A stretch of DNA of 64,000 bases from Rheinheimera aquimaris (GCF_020531985.1 NZ_JAJAVQ010000004.1:310001-374000); one strand, 5' to 3'; counted from the stretch's first letter, positions 8,129 through 17,391 are shown. The notes: generated from the letters alone by a model not told the origin. Numbers and translations are program-made.

Positions 8129-8887
8129 CTATAACAGCTCGCGATAAACATAGTTTGCCAGTGGATGCTGCTGACGTTTTAACTCCTGCACAAAAAACTG
8201 CGCTATCCGGCTTGCGCCCTGTAAGGTCAGGTGGGTATTGTCGGTTTTACCATCCGGAAACTTCTGATACAACCCCGCCGGTACCTGAATAAAATACGGT
8301 TGGCTGTCGGCTAGGCCCAGCTGCTGCCAGAAATCGCAGCTTAACCGCTGCAAATCAAAAAAGCTTACCTGTGTTTCTGTAGCAACTTTGGCTGCCGCGT
8401 TCGCGTAGTCGGCCAAATCGCGCTTAAGGGTGCCGTCTTGTGCAAAGTTACGCCGGCAAATAGAGCTGGCCAGCATAGGCGTGGCGCCTTTTGCCTGCAC
8501 CTCGGTAATAAACTGCTTCAGAAAACGCTGATAGTCGGTATCGGCGTCGGCAAAGCGCTCGGGATCAGACTGTTTCGAGTCGTTATGGCCAAACTGGATC
8601 AAGACATAATCACCTTTAGCCAGTTCACTAAGCAGTAGCTGCCAGCGGCCTTCATTTAAGAAACGGCGGGTGCTGCGGCCATTGGCTGCATGGTTCACCA
8701 CCTTAAGTTGCGGTAATAAAAACTCGGGCAGCAGCTGGCCCCAACCACGCTCTGGGTAAGCCAGGTTAGGTTTATCCGACATAGTCGAGTCGCCGACCAG
8801 ATGTAGCGTAACGGTTGAGGGCTGTTGTGCCTGAGCTGGCAATATCAGGCTCAGGCCGGTTAAAAACAAAGAAAGTAGTAAGCGCAT
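8129..8887 (-). CDS. Rhamnogalacturonan acetylesterase, CE12 family (SGNH hydrolase)
   Basis: A 252-residue secreted enzyme: signal peptide to about residue 20 (LILPAQAQ), block I GDST (catalytic Ser34) in LVGDSTMSD, the Gly block NHAANGRSTRRF, the Asn block QFGHND near residue 100, and the DNTHLTLQGA block near residue 217 with catalytic Asp and His. This fits CE12 esterases that remove acetyl groups from rhamnogalacturonan and pectin so that lyases can act. It is preceded by a terminator-like hairpin and AAGGGA ribosome site and follows the GH105 fusion gene on the same strand. Periplasmic or extracellular location is inferred. Confidence 0.9.
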   Translation of the reverse strand: MRLLLSLFLTGLSLILPAQAQQPSTVTLHLVGDSTMSDKPNLAYPERGWGQLLPEFLLPQLKVVNHAANGRSTRRFLNEGRWQLLLSELAKGDYVLIQFGHNDSKQSDPERFADADTDYQRFLKQFITEVQAKGATPMLASSICRRNFAQDGTLKRDLADYANAAAKVATETQVSFFDLQRLSCDFWQQLGLADSQPYFIQVPAGLYQKFPDGKTDNTHLTLQGASRIAQFFVQELKRQQHPLANYVYRELL

Positions 8888-8898
8888 GCTGTTCCCTT

Positions 8899-8924
8899 AA
8901 AAAAATGGCCGGCAAATGCCGGCC
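8899..8924 (-). terminator. Terminator/attenuator between GH105 fusion and CE12 esterase
   Basis: On the minus strand GGCCGGCA-TTTGCCGGCC (8907-8924) is followed by ATTTTTTT (8899-8906). It would end most GH105-fusion transcripts before the esterase gene. Confidence 0.8.
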
Positions 8925-8941
8925 GAATACACCGGAAGAAA

Positions 8942-11428
8942 TCAGTTAGCAGAGAGTAAGCGCGCAACCTGTACACCGGCCATAATAAATGGGCCATTGG
9001 CTTTGGCATCGTTACGGATCACCGGTTCGCTCATGTAATAGTTGTAGCTGCCATCGCGACCAAAACCCAGGCCGGCGACCTGGCAGGTATTGGTCAGGCT
9101 GACACTGTTATCCGTATGCACCAGAACAAATTCGTTTATCAGGCCCTGATAGGCTTTAATCGCCGTATCTTTATAGCGTGCGTCCAGGTAACCATTATTC
9201 ACGCCTTTGGCAAAGAAGTAGGCAAACATGCTGCTGCCGGAAGATTCCAGATAATTGCCGGTGGCATTGGGTTTGTCCAAAATCTGATACCAGACGCCGG
9301 TTTTGGCATCCTGCACTTTCACCAGCGCTGCAGCCAGCTCAGCACTCATATCGAGCAGCGGCTGGCGCAGTTCTGCCTGATCTGCGGGTATGGTGTCGAG
9401 CACATCAACCAGTGCCATCGCCAGCCAGCCTAAGCCGCGGCCCCAGAACTGGCTGGCCAGGCCGGTGTCTTTATCCGCCCAGTTTTGTGCTTTAGCTTCG
9501 TCCCAGCCGTGGTAGTAAAGCCCGGTTGCCGGGTCACGCAGTTTGGCCCGGCTGATGGTAAATTCTTTTACCACTTCATCCAGCGCGTGGCCTTGTTCAA
9601 ACGCTGTGGTGTAATTAGCCAGAAACGGCATGCCCATATAGACGCCGTCCAGCCATAGCTGATGCGGGTAGATTTTTTTATGCCAGAACGCACCTTCACT
9701 GGTACGCGGGTGCTCTGCTAATTGCTTGCGTAGCAAGTCCAGTGCCTGCTTATACTGCGGCTTCGGGTTACGCTGATATTCACGCAGCAGCATATTGCCG
9801 GTATTTAAACTGTCGATATTAAAATTCGTCAGTTTATAGGTTCGGATATCGCCATCGGCAGTAATAAAGGAATCGATAACATCCGTCAGTACCTGCTGCC
9901 ACTCTGGGTTGGGTCGTAGTTGTAGCAGGTCATCATAGGCCTGCAATTGCAGCCCGGTGGTGTATTCCCATTTACTCGGCCGGCCGCGTTCGTAGTCCCA
10001 GCCACCAAAAGCGTAGTAGGGGGTTTGGCGCTGCATTTCACTGGCGGCCAGGCGCTCACTCCAGTCAAGCGCCTTTTGCGCGGTCAGTGGGCCGGCTTTT
10101 TGCTGCTGCGATAACGCAGTTTTAAGCTCTGTACGCGGTGCCAGCGTTAGTTTTTCCGCCTCCTGCTGCAGGTAAGCAACAAACTCTGCTTCTGTGGTAA
10201 TGCCGCCGGGCTCGCCATCCCAGGCTGACAGAAAATAGTATTCCAGCTCTGTGCCAGATGGCTCCAGTACGGCGACGTGGCTGTTGCTGTCACTGGTTAT
10301 GGCTTTATTGTCGCCACGTTTAAACAACACCGCCATGCCCAGCTTATCGTTGCCACCGGTTAATGTTTGCTCGCCCCAGGTCGCCAGATAGGTCCAGCTG
10401 TGGCCCGGAATATCCAGTTTGCCTTGCAGTAGTCTGGTTTTGGGTAGTTTTACCAAACCCACTGCGAAGTTATCCAGTATTTCACTGGTCGTCAGCCGGG
10501 TATGTACCAGGCGGCTGCCCGCTGTCATTGACAAGTTGGCCGTCAATTGCAGCGTTTTACCGGCGATTTGCCAGTCTTTGTATTGAATTTGCAATGCTGA
10601 ATATAAGGGGCCGTTTTCTATCACTTTAGCGGTGTGGCCACTGACTTTAGACACCAGCTGTACCTGCTGGCCGTCCCAGTAACCATAGCCGCCGGCACCC
10701 AGCGATTTGCCAACTTTTAGCAGATCCATGCCCCAGTCCGCCATATGATGGTAAGACTCGTAACCATCCAGGCCAACCTTGTGCAGTACCGGTGCACCGG
10801 TTTTATTGCCAAACACATCAAAGCCGTTACGCCAGTCCAGATAAATACGGTAGCCGACTTTGTCAGACTCTATGCCCGGGCCTTCGTAGCGGATCCATTC
10901 AGAATGATCGGTATATTGCGGCGGTGGCGTGACTTCCGTCACATTTTCAAAGGTGCCGCCGATGTATTTTTCGCCTTGCCACTGGCCGCCGGTTTTACGG
11001 GAAATTTCGGCCTGGGTACGTTTGGGCAATTGTTGCGCGGCAAACAGTGCCGGATTATTGCTGATGCTGATATTCTGTGTTGTGCTTGCTGCCAGCTCTG
11101 CTTGCAGCAGTAAAGTATCTTTTTCACCATCGCCGTTATGATCAATCAATTGTGACGCAATAAGATTGCCACCGGTTTGAGCCACCAAGGCTGTAGCTTG
11201 CGCCGGCGCTATGCCCAAATCAGCGTAAGGCAGTAATACAGTATCGGTTCGGGCGTGATCAGATGGATTACTCAGGCCCAATGTCGCGATATTGTTTTGA
11301 GCAGCGGTATCAGTTTGTGCAGGGGATGAGTTTTGCTGTGAACATGCGCTGATAAGGGTAGCGATACTGAGGCTTAACAAGGTTTTGCCAAAAAGGATGC
11401 GGGCCATAAAATACCTGTTGTTACACAT
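8942..11428 (-). CDS. DUF4861 - GH105 fusion (unsaturated rhamnogalacturonyl/glucuronyl hydrolase), lipoprotein
   Basis: An 828-residue protein with two parts. The N-terminal part has a lipobox (LISACS) and a DUF4861 domain (about residues 130-430; EKYIGGTFENVTEVTPPPQ, WIRYEGPGIESDKVGYRIYLDWRNGFD, GLDGYESYHHMADWGMD). The C-terminal part (about 455-828) is a GH105 six-hairpin barrel with WLDGVYMGMPFLANY, carrying the likely catalytic Asp, and SQFWGRGLGWLAMALVDVL. GH105 enzymes hydrate and cleave the unsaturated uronate left at the end of lyase products, feeding KduI. The start may be ATG 11428 (GGAG upstream) or ATG 11407; both keep the lipoprotein signal. It follows the TonB receptor by 94 nt. 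Confidence 0.88.
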   Translation of the reverse strand: MCNNRYFMARILFGKTLLSLSIATLISACSQQNSSPAQTDTAAQNNIATLGLSNPSDHARTDTVLLPYADLGIAPAQATALVAQTGGNLIASQLIDHNGDGEKDTLLLQAELAASTTQNISISNNPALFAAQQLPKRTQAEISRKTGGQWQGEKYIGGTFENVTEVTPPPQYTDHSEWIRYEGPGIESDKVGYRIYLDWRNGFDVFGNKTGAPVLHKVGLDGYESYHHMADWGMDLLKVGKSLGAGGYGYWDGQQVQLVSKVSGHTAKVIENGPLYSALQIQYKDWQIAGKTLQLTANLSMTAGSRLVHTRLTTSEILDNFAVGLVKLPKTRLLQGKLDIPGHSWTYLATWGEQTLTGGNDKLGMAVLFKRGDNKAITSDSNSHVAVLEPSGTELEYYFLSAWDGEPGGITTEAEFVAYLQQEAEKLTLAPRTELKTALSQQQKAGPLTAQKALDWSERLAASEMQRQTPYYAFGGWDYERGRPSKWEYTTGLQLQAYDDLLQLRPNPEWQQVLTDVIDSFITADGDIRTYKLTNFNIDSLNTGNMLLREYQRNPKPQYKQALDLLRKQLAEHPRTSEGAFWHKKIYPHQLWLDGVYMGMPFLANYTTAFEQGHALDEVVKEFTISRAKLRDPATGLYYHGWDEAKAQNWADKDTGLASQFWGRGLGWLAMALVDVLDTIPADQAELRQPLLDMSAELAAALVKVQDAKTGVWYQILDKPNATGNYLESSGSSMFAYFFAKGVNNGYLDARYKDTAIKAYQGLINEFVLVHTDNSVSLTNTCQVAGLGFGRDGSYNYYMSEPVIRNDAKANGPFIMAGVQVARLLSAN

Positions 11429-11490
11429 TGTTGCTCCATCGTGGGTAAAAACGGGCCGTCCGTGGCTCAGCGTTTAGCGGGAGAAATACA

Positions 11491-11513
11491 GCCGCTATGC
11501 GAGGCATAGCGGC
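11491..11513 (-). terminator. Hairpin after the TonB receptor gene
   Basis: GCCGCTATGC-GAG-GCATAGCGGC forms a perfect 10-bp stem just past the receptor stop codon. On the minus strand it is followed by TGTATTTCT, a weak T run, so it may be a partial terminator or an mRNA-stabilising end. Confidence 0.55.
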
Positions 11514-11522
11514 CTTGTTACA

Positions 11523-14285
11523 TCAGAACTTATATTGGGCACCTAAGTAATACTGGCGACCGGTAGCATGGTAGTAGGTTAAGCGGTTGCCGCTTGAGTC
11601 TACCCATTGATCATCTACTTCGTCGGTCAGGTTAAGGGCTTCGAGGCTGACTTTCCAGTTATCTGTCACCTGATACGACATCGCGGCATCAATGTTACGG
11701 GTGGCGTTAGTGCCTTCCATATCATTGTTGTTACGGCCGATAGCGTTGGTCAGGTAATCCGAGCGGTCTGTTAACGACACCCGTGCGCTGAACTTCTCAT
11801 CTTCATAGTACAGTGTGGCACTGCGGGTAGACTCTGATAAACCCTGTAAGTCTCGGGTTGCCAGAATGCGGCCATCCGCATTGATGTAATCCATCTGGGC
11901 TTTTACATAGGTATAGTTACCGATAAAGCCGAAACGGTCCCAGCCTTCTGGCAGGAAGGTAAATGGCATCTGGTACTGTACTTCAAAGCCGTACAGATTG
12001 CCTCCCGGTGCGTTCAGAGGTGTATTGGTTTGCCACTCAATGTTCTCGTTACAGTCCGGGCCGTAGCCAGGGCCGGCATTACAGGCATCAATTGCAGCCT
12101 GAATGGGTAAACCGGTTTCGGTAAATAATTTCGTTTCACGCAGGCCCTGCACGTAGCTGTCAATATCTTTACGGAACACCGCAACACCTAACAGTGATTC
12201 GTTATCGAAATACAGCTCTAAGCCCAGGTCATAGGTTTTGGCTTTGGTCGGCTCCAGTGTCGGGTTACCACCGCTGATGCTGCGCGAGCCACCCGATACC
12301 GATACCGAAACGTTAGGGCGGATGCTGCCAAGGCCGGCACGGGCCATTACTTCGGCGTAACCAAAACGGATAATCACATCTTCCAGTGGTTCAAATACCA
12401 GGTTTAATGATGGTAAAAACTCGCTGTAGTCATGTTCAGCGGTAATTTGTTCGCTGGTACCACCCAAAGTAGCCCAGGCCGTTGAAGATTGGTCGGTTTT
12501 AACATAGCGGCCACCAACATCACCGCGGATAGTGGTATCACCGAGTTCGGTTTCAAATGCCAGCTGCAGGTAAGCGCCCAGCGTCTTTTCTTCTGCAGTA
12601 TAGTTATCCACCAGCCTGTTCTCGGCACTGACTTCAAAAGCACCGGTGTTGCTGTAGATATCGTAAGCGGCATCAATTGCCGCCAGATCCGGCACCAGCC
12701 AGGCACCTTGTGAACCCAGGCCTGAGTTGTAGTTCATGATCAGATCCGGTGTCATCACGATACCACCGGCATTTTCACTGGAACGGCGCGCTTCATAAGT
12801 TTCAAACTCAAACTTTTTATAATGCAGGCCGCTACGCAGTGTCAGGTTTTCATTCAGGATATATTCCAGATTAAGTGCTGCTGTATCGAAAGTATTCTCA
12901 GCACCTAAAGGACGCAGGCGCACGCTGTTGGTATTCCAGCCTTCAGCATCATAGACGCCGGCACCAAACAACAGCTCCGGCGCTTCACGTTTGCCGCCGC
13001 GGTAGTCGTAACTAAAATCAACACCGGTTTTTTCCATCACCACAGTGGTTTGAATCGGGTTGTCAAACTCAGATTCGGCACGGCCAATCATCGCATCGAC
13101 TTTTAGATCGTCAGTTAGCTGATGCTGGGCACTTAAACTGAACTGCAAAAACTCGGTACCCAGTTCATCGTAGCGGTTTTCATTACGTACAGTGGCATTT
13201 TCAAAGGCAGCGTAGGTTACGGTATTGGTGTCGTCAATTTCGTAATCCAGCACGTTCATCCGGGCTGCCTGGCTGTTACCGTTCAGAATGCCCTGCGTGA
13301 AGATTTCGTTACGGGTGGAATCGTCTTTTGAATACAGAATATCCAGGTTAAAGCGGGTTTCTAAACTGGGACGGAATTCAAAAGCCGCCGCTGCGCCGGT
13401 GCGCTTAACGTTGTGAGTATAAGAATCGTAACGCGGTAAACGTGGACGGAAACCATCATTAATTGCCTGTAATTCAGGCGCATCGGCACTGCCCTGATAA
13501 GTGCCGAAGTCGTTTACGTTGTCCCAGCGTACCGTGCTGGCACCTTCATCCTTTACATTACGTTCTGACATCGCCAGTGAGAACAGGGCGCCAAATTTAC
13601 CATCGGCAAAAATATTGCTGACTAAAAACGAGGCTTTAGGGTCAACTTCTTCAGATAAATCGTTGTAGCCGGCCTGTACGTTAGCGGCAAAGGTTAAACC
13701 GTCATAATCGAACGGACGGGCGGTGCGCAGATCGACTGTGGCGCCGAGTGAGCCTTCTTCAATATTGGCAGAGGCGGTTTTACGTACCGTCAGCTCGCTG
13801 AATAAGTCAGATGAAAAGGTATTGAAATCGAAACCCCGGCCGCGGTTAGCACCACCAATCTGGTCGGTACCGCCGCTGGTAGATTGTGCTTCCATACCGT
13901 TAATGCGGACGCGGGTAAAATCCGGGCCAAGGCCGCGCACTGAAATTTGCCGGCCTTCACCGGCCGCGCGGCTAATGGCCACGCCGGGAATACGTTGTAA
14001 GGATTCTGCCAGGTTAAGATCAGGGAAATCAGCTATATCTTCGGCTTTAATGGTATCAGTAGAGCCGGTTTCAAAGCGTTTCTGGTTCAGAGCACTGGCT
14101 AAACTGCCGCGAAAACCACCGGTAACGGTAATAACTTCAATATCTTCTTCCTGTACCTGAGCTGGTTGCTGCTCGGTTTGCTGGGCTTGTAGTGCTGGTG
14201 CTGCGCCAAGCAGCGTCGCCAACCCAGCCAGGGTGAGTGAGCGCACCAGTTTACTGGGGCGGAATTGCGTATTGCGAGTAGCCAT
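11523..14285 (-). CDS. TonB-dependent receptor, probably for pectin oligosaccharides
   Basis: A 920-residue outer-membrane receptor. It has a signal peptide (LATLLGAAPALQAQ), a TonB-box-like EDIEVITVTG, a plug domain (DTIKAEDIADFPDLNLAESLQRIPGVAISRAAGEGRQISVRGLGPDFTRVRINGM) and a barrel ending in an aromatic residue (YYLGAQYKF). The TonB-box and plug style is that of the large carbohydrate-type receptors of Alteromonadales and Xanthomonadales. Substrate is inferred from context: it is divergent from kduD-kduI and upstream of GH105 and CE12. A double operator (14415-14463) lies upstream and is shared in sequence with the polygalacturonase promoter. Confidence 0.93.
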   Translation of the reverse strand: MATRNTQFRPSKLVRSLTLAGLATLLGAAPALQAQQTEQQPAQVQEEDIEVITVTGGFRGSLASALNQKRFETGSTDTIKAEDIADFPDLNLAESLQRIPGVAISRAAGEGRQISVRGLGPDFTRVRINGMEAQSTSGGTDQIGGANRGRGFDFNTFSSDLFSELTVRKTASANIEEGSLGATVDLRTARPFDYDGLTFAANVQAGYNDLSEEVDPKASFLVSNIFADGKFGALFSLAMSERNVKDEGASTVRWDNVNDFGTYQGSADAPELQAINDGFRPRLPRYDSYTHNVKRTGAAAAFEFRPSLETRFNLDILYSKDDSTRNEIFTQGILNGNSQAARMNVLDYEIDDTNTVTYAAFENATVRNENRYDELGTEFLQFSLSAQHQLTDDLKVDAMIGRAESEFDNPIQTTVVMEKTGVDFSYDYRGGKREAPELLFGAGVYDAEGWNTNSVRLRPLGAENTFDTAALNLEYILNENLTLRSGLHYKKFEFETYEARRSSENAGGIVMTPDLIMNYNSGLGSQGAWLVPDLAAIDAAYDIYSNTGAFEVSAENRLVDNYTAEEKTLGAYLQLAFETELGDTTIRGDVGGRYVKTDQSSTAWATLGGTSEQITAEHDYSEFLPSLNLVFEPLEDVIIRFGYAEVMARAGLGSIRPNVSVSVSGGSRSISGGNPTLEPTKAKTYDLGLELYFDNESLLGVAVFRKDIDSYVQGLRETKLFTETGLPIQAAIDACNAGPGYGPDCNENIEWQTNTPLNAPGGNLYGFEVQYQMPFTFLPEGWDRFGFIGNYTYVKAQMDYINADGRILATRDLQGLSESTRSATLYYEDEKFSARVSLTDRSDYLTNAIGRNNNDMEGTNATRNIDAAMSYQVTDNWKVSLEALNLTDEVDDQWVDSSGNRLTYYHATGRQYYLGAQYKF

Positions 14286-14414
14286 GTCTGTATACCTCGT
14301 CCTGAATTGACTTGTTGTCTTAGCCTGGGTCGTGCCCGGCCTTATTCATTTTTTCGGAGCAAAGGTTATCTGCTCCCTGTCGATTTGCTTGTTTTGTATT
14401 CAGCTTATATGCTT

Positions 14415-14463
14415 TGTCTACCGGTGGCAAAAAAAACTTGCAATTTTGTGCCACCGATGGCAA
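14415..14463. promoter_or_regulatory. Double operator cassette, LacI-type palindromes (sites 1 and 2)
   Basis: Site 1 TGTCTACCGGTGGCAA (14415-14430) and site 2 GTGCCACCGATGGCAA (14448-14463) are imperfect copies of the palindrome TTGCCACC-GGTGGCAA. Their centres are 33 bp apart (about three helical turns). By my count 39 of 49 positions match the cassette at 21073-21121, including the A run between the sites. The likely binder is the LacI-family regulator at 19993. Confidence 0.75.
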
Positions 14464-14593
14464 AAAGCTAACACCATCAACTAAAATCTGTCAATTATTG
14501 ATAGAGGCGAAATCGGCTACATTTTGTAATCAGATGCTGCCTTTTTTAGTTAAGTGTTTAATTTTAAAGGTTTGTTGCTGTTTTTGATTTTTT

Positions 14594-14618
14594 AAATTGT
14601 TCCATATTTGAACAATTT
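14594..14618. promoter_or_regulatory. Inverted repeat before kduD, candidate IclR-type operator
   Basis: AAATTGTTC-CATATTT-GAACAATTT has perfect 9-bp arms, 40 bp before the kduD ATG. It differs from the LacI-type sites. The GTTC/GAAC half-sites resemble operators of IclR-family regulators, and an IclR-family gene lies in the operon (19206). Assignment is inference. Confidence 0.5.
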
Positions 14619-14657
14619 TGCTATGGCAACAGGCCCGATAAGCTAACAGGAGAGCCT

Positions 14658-15416
14658 ATGGCAAGCTTATTTTCTCTGGCTGGGCAAACAGCTTTGGTGA
14701 CCGGGGCCAGCCGTGGTTTGGGCCAGGCAATAGCCGTTGCTTTGGCAGAGGCTGGCGCCAAAGTGATTTGCGCCAGTTCAAGCAGCGAAGGCAGCCGCGA
14801 TACGGTGGCAAAAATTACCGCGGCCGGTGGCCAGGCGTTGGTATTGGCCGCCGATTTAAGCGATGAGGCTGCGGTTGAGCAGCTGGCCGAGCAAGCGCTG
14901 GCGCAGGGGCCGGTAGATATACTGGTGAACTGTGGCGGCACCATTTTCCGCGCGCCTGCTCATCAGTTTCCGATGAAGGAATGGCATAAAGTGATCGCGG
15001 TGAATCTGGACTCCGCATTTTTACTCAGTCAGCGGCTGGGTGCTGAGATGATAAAGCGCAAAAGCGGCAAGATTATCAATATTGCCTCTATGCTGTCGTA
15101 CAGCGGCGGTATTACGGTGCCTGCTTACACCGCCAGTAAACACGCCATTGCCGGCTTAACCAAAGCACTGGCCAATGAATGGGCGCAGCACAATATTCAG
15201 GTTAATGCGATAGCGCCGGGGTATTTTCGTACCGATAACACCGCGGCGTTGCAGGCTGATACCGAGCGCAACGCCGCCATTACTGCCCGCATACCGGCAG
15301 CTCGCTGGGGCGAGCCGGAAGATTTAGCCGGTGCCGCAGTATTTCTGGCCTCCGGTGCCAGTGATTATGTTAACGGCCACGTGTTGGCGGTAGACGGTGG
15401 CTGGTTGGCACGCTAA
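14658..15416 (+). CDS. kduD: 2-dehydro-3-deoxy-D-gluconate 5-dehydrogenase (SDR)
   Basis: A 252-residue short-chain dehydrogenase of KduD length. The NAD-binding TGASRGLG is at residues 15-22, the NCGG strand follows, catalytic Ser is in IASMLSYSG and the YTASK catalytic pair is near residue 156; it ends VLAVDGGWLAR as KduD does. KduD reduces 2,5-diketo-3-deoxygluconate to KDG, the step after KduI, and kduI follows by 26 nt. A clear AGGAGAG ribosome site precedes the ATG. It heads the kduD-kduI-TRAP-iclR-lacI cluster. Confidence 0.95.
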   Translation: MASLFSLAGQTALVTGASRGLGQAIAVALAEAGAKVICASSSSEGSRDTVAKITAAGGQALVLAADLSDEAAVEQLAEQALAQGPVDILVNCGGTIFRAPAHQFPMKEWHKVIAVNLDSAFLLSQRLGAEMIKRKSGKIINIASMLSYSGGITVPAYTASKHAIAGLTKALANEWAQHNIQVNAIAPGYFRTDNTAALQADTERNAAITARIPAARWGEPEDLAGAAVFLASGASDYVNGHVLAVDGGWLAR

Positions 15417-15442
15417 ACGAATTCTTTTTAACGAGGTTACTT

Positions 15443-16285
15443 ATGACTGTTTTATTTGAGAGCCGTTATCCGACCCATCCGGATGATGTGAAGCACTATG
15501 ATACCGACGAGTTACGGCAGCATTTTCTGGTCGACAACCTGATGCAGGCCGATAAGCTGGTGCTGTGCTACACCCACTATGAGCGCGTTATTGTCGGCAG
15601 TGCATTACCGGTAAAGGCACCGGTAAAACTTGAAGCACCAGAGGCATTAAAAGCGCAATTCTTTTTGCAGCGGCGTGAGCTGGGCATTATCAACGTTGGT
15701 GGCACTGGCAGCGTGAAAGTAGATGGCAAAGAGTACGCGCTTGAAAACACTGAAGCGCTGTATGTTGGTATGGGCGCAGAGGATGTCAGCTTTCACAGCA
15801 GCGACAACGCTAAACCGGCGAAGTTTTATTTAAATTCGGCCCCGGCACACCATGCTTACCCGACTAAGCATCTGACAATGGATAACTGCACCGTGCTGCA
15901 GATGGGCGCACTTGAAACCTCGAACGAGCGCGCTATTCACCAGTTAATGATTAACGATGTGGTGGAAACCTGTCAGTTGCAGATGGGCTTAACCGTGCTT
16001 AAGCCAGGCAGTGTTTGGAACACGATGCCGGCGCATCAGCATGACCGGCGGATGGAAGCCTATTTCTATTTTAACTTGGGTGATGATCAGCGTGTGTGCC
16101 ACTTTATGGGCCAGCCGCAGCAAACCCGGCATATCTGGGTGGCAAATGAGCAGGCAGTAGTGTCGCCAGCCTGGTCGATCCACAGCGGCTGTGGTACCAG
16201 CAACTATGCCTTTATCTGGGGTATGGCCGGTGAAAACCTGGATTATCACGATATGGATAAATTTCCGGCCAGTGCCATGAAGTAA
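15443..16285 (+). CDS. kduI: 5-dehydro-4-deoxy-D-glucuronate isomerase
   Basis: A 280-residue KduI of standard length (E. coli 278). It starts MTVLFESRYPTHPDDVKHYDTDELRQHFLV, a family hallmark, and holds the cupin metal site PAHQHDRRMEAYFYF (His, His, Glu) with a later His in WSIHSGCGTSNYAFIWGMAGEN. It isomerises the 4-deoxy-5-keto uronate made by pectate lyases and GH105 into 2,5-diketo-3-deoxygluconate for KduD. Cytoplasmic. Confidence 0.97.
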   Translation: MTVLFESRYPTHPDDVKHYDTDELRQHFLVDNLMQADKLVLCYTHYERVIVGSALPVKAPVKLEAPEALKAQFFLQRRELGIINVGGTGSVKVDGKEYALENTEALYVGMGAEDVSFHSSDNAKPAKFYLNSAPAHHAYPTKHLTMDNCTVLQMGALETSNERAIHQLMINDVVETCQLQMGLTVLKPGSVWNTMPAHQHDRRMEAYFYFNLGDDQRVCHFMGQPQQTRHIWVANEQAVVSPAWSIHSGCGTSNYAFIWGMAGENLDYHDMDKFPASAMK

Positions 16286-16310
16286 CGGCAGCCGTAACAC
16301 GTTAATACGC

Positions 16311-16327
16311 GCCTGCCTCGGGCAGGC
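16311..16327 (+). terminator. Hairpin between kduI and the TRAP genes
   Basis: GCCTGCC-TCG-GGCAGGC is a perfect 7-bp stem followed by TTTGAG. The short T run suggests partial termination or an mRNA-processing hairpin that sets different levels for kduDI and the transporter. Confidence 0.5.
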
Positions 16328-16383
16328 TTTGAGTTAAGACATGCAGTAAGACATGTCAGTCCCGCAACAGGGTAGGACGAGTT

Positions 16384-17391
16384 ATGAGAAATTATACCCG
16401 GCAGGCATGCAGCCTGCTGCTGGTTGGCCTTGCGCTGCTTGCAGGCTGTAAGCCACAGCAAGAGGTGACTACATTACGGCTGGCTCATGCGCTGGACCAG
16501 GAACATGTGGTGCACAAAGCCATGGTACTGATGGCTGAGCGCCTTGATCAGTATTCAAACGGCAGCATGCGTATTGAGATTTACAGCGGCGGCCAGTTAG
16601 GTAATGAGCGCGAGCTGGTAGAGCTGTTGCAAATTGGCAGCCTGGCGATGACCAAGGTATCGGCCAGTTCAGTAGAGAGCTTTGTACCGCAGATGCGCGT
16701 ATTCAGCGTGCCGTATATTTTTAATGACAATGCCCACCTGTGGCGGGTACTGAACGGTAAAACCGGCACCGAGCTGTTAATGGCATTGCAAAGCGCCCGT
16801 TTACGTGGCCTCGGCTATTACGACGCCGGTAGCCGCAGTTTTTACTCTACTAATACCGAAATTCATACTCCGGCAGATTTGCGCGGTAAAAAATTCCGTG
16901 TGCTGGCCAGCCAGACCGCTGTGCGGATGGTTGAAGAGTTGGGCGGCGCTGCGACACCGGTAGACTGGGGCGAACTATACACTGCGCTGCAGCAGGGTGT
17001 AGTAGACGGCGCTGAAAATAACCCGCCAAGCTTTTACCTGTCACGCCATTATGAGCTGAGTAAATACTATACGCTGGATGAACATACCTCTGTACCTGAT
17101 GTGCTGATAGTCAGCCTGCCAGTATGGCAGGGGTTAACACCACAGCAGCAACAATGGTTGCAACAGGCAGCCAACGATTCTATCGCTTATCAGCGCTCGG
17201 CCTGGCAACAGGTATCAGACGATGCGCTTGCGGCGGTGAAAGCTGCCGGTATCCAGGTAATTTACCCGGACAAGCAACCGTTTCGCGAAGCAGTGGCAGA
17301 TTTTCATCAAAGCCTGAAACAAACCGATATCGGGCCTTTACTGCAGCAGATTGCTGACATTGGCGCCAAGCAGGAGGCTAGCGATGACTAA
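16384..17391 (+). CDS. TRAP transporter substrate-binding protein (DctP type), lipoprotein
   Basis: A 335-residue solute receptor with a lipobox (LLAGC, Cys near residue 22). The DctP family blocks are present: RLAHALDQEHVVHKAMVLMAERL, SGGQLGNERELVELLQIGSLAM, the KFRVLASQTAVRMVEELGGAATPVDWGELYTALQQGVVDGAENNP motif with the substrate-binding Arg and Asn. TRAP receptors bind organic acids; in this locus the likely ligand is a uronate or a small unsaturated oligouronide. Its stop overlaps the next gene by 8 nt. Confidence 0.95.
   Translation: MRNYTRQACSLLLVGLALLAGCKPQQEVTTLRLAHALDQEHVVHKAMVLMAERLDQYSNGSMRIEIYSGGQLGNERELVELLQIGSLAMTKVSASSVESFVPQMRVFSVPYIFNDNAHLWRVLNGKTGTELLMALQSARLRGLGYYDAGSRSFYSTNTEIHTPADLRGKKFRVLASQTAVRMVEELGGAATPVDWGELYTALQQGVVDGAENNPPSFYLSRHYELSKYYTLDEHTSVPDVLIVSLPVWQGLTPQQQQWLQQAANDSIAYQRSAWQQVSDDALAAVKAAGIQVIYPDKQPFREAVADFHQSLKQTDIGPLLQQIADIGAKQEASDD

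Larger units (their letters stand above)
14286..14657. promoter_or_regulatory. Divergent control region between TonB receptor and kduD
   Basis: This 372-bp AT-rich gap has no gene. It holds a -10-like TATAAG for the receptor (14404-14409, minus strand), a pair of LacI-type palindromes (14415-14463) just upstream of that, and a separate 25-bp inverted repeat (14594-14618) 40 nt before kduD. The stretch 14464-14593 is T-rich and shows no other clear structure. Confidence 0.7.

Noticed and set aside
10348..11183. TTGCCACCGGT hits inside the DUF4861-GH105 gene (near 10348 and 11167)
   Set aside because: They match only the left part of the operator and fall on Gly-Gly codons read in antisense; such hits are expected by chance in this GC-balanced coding sequence.
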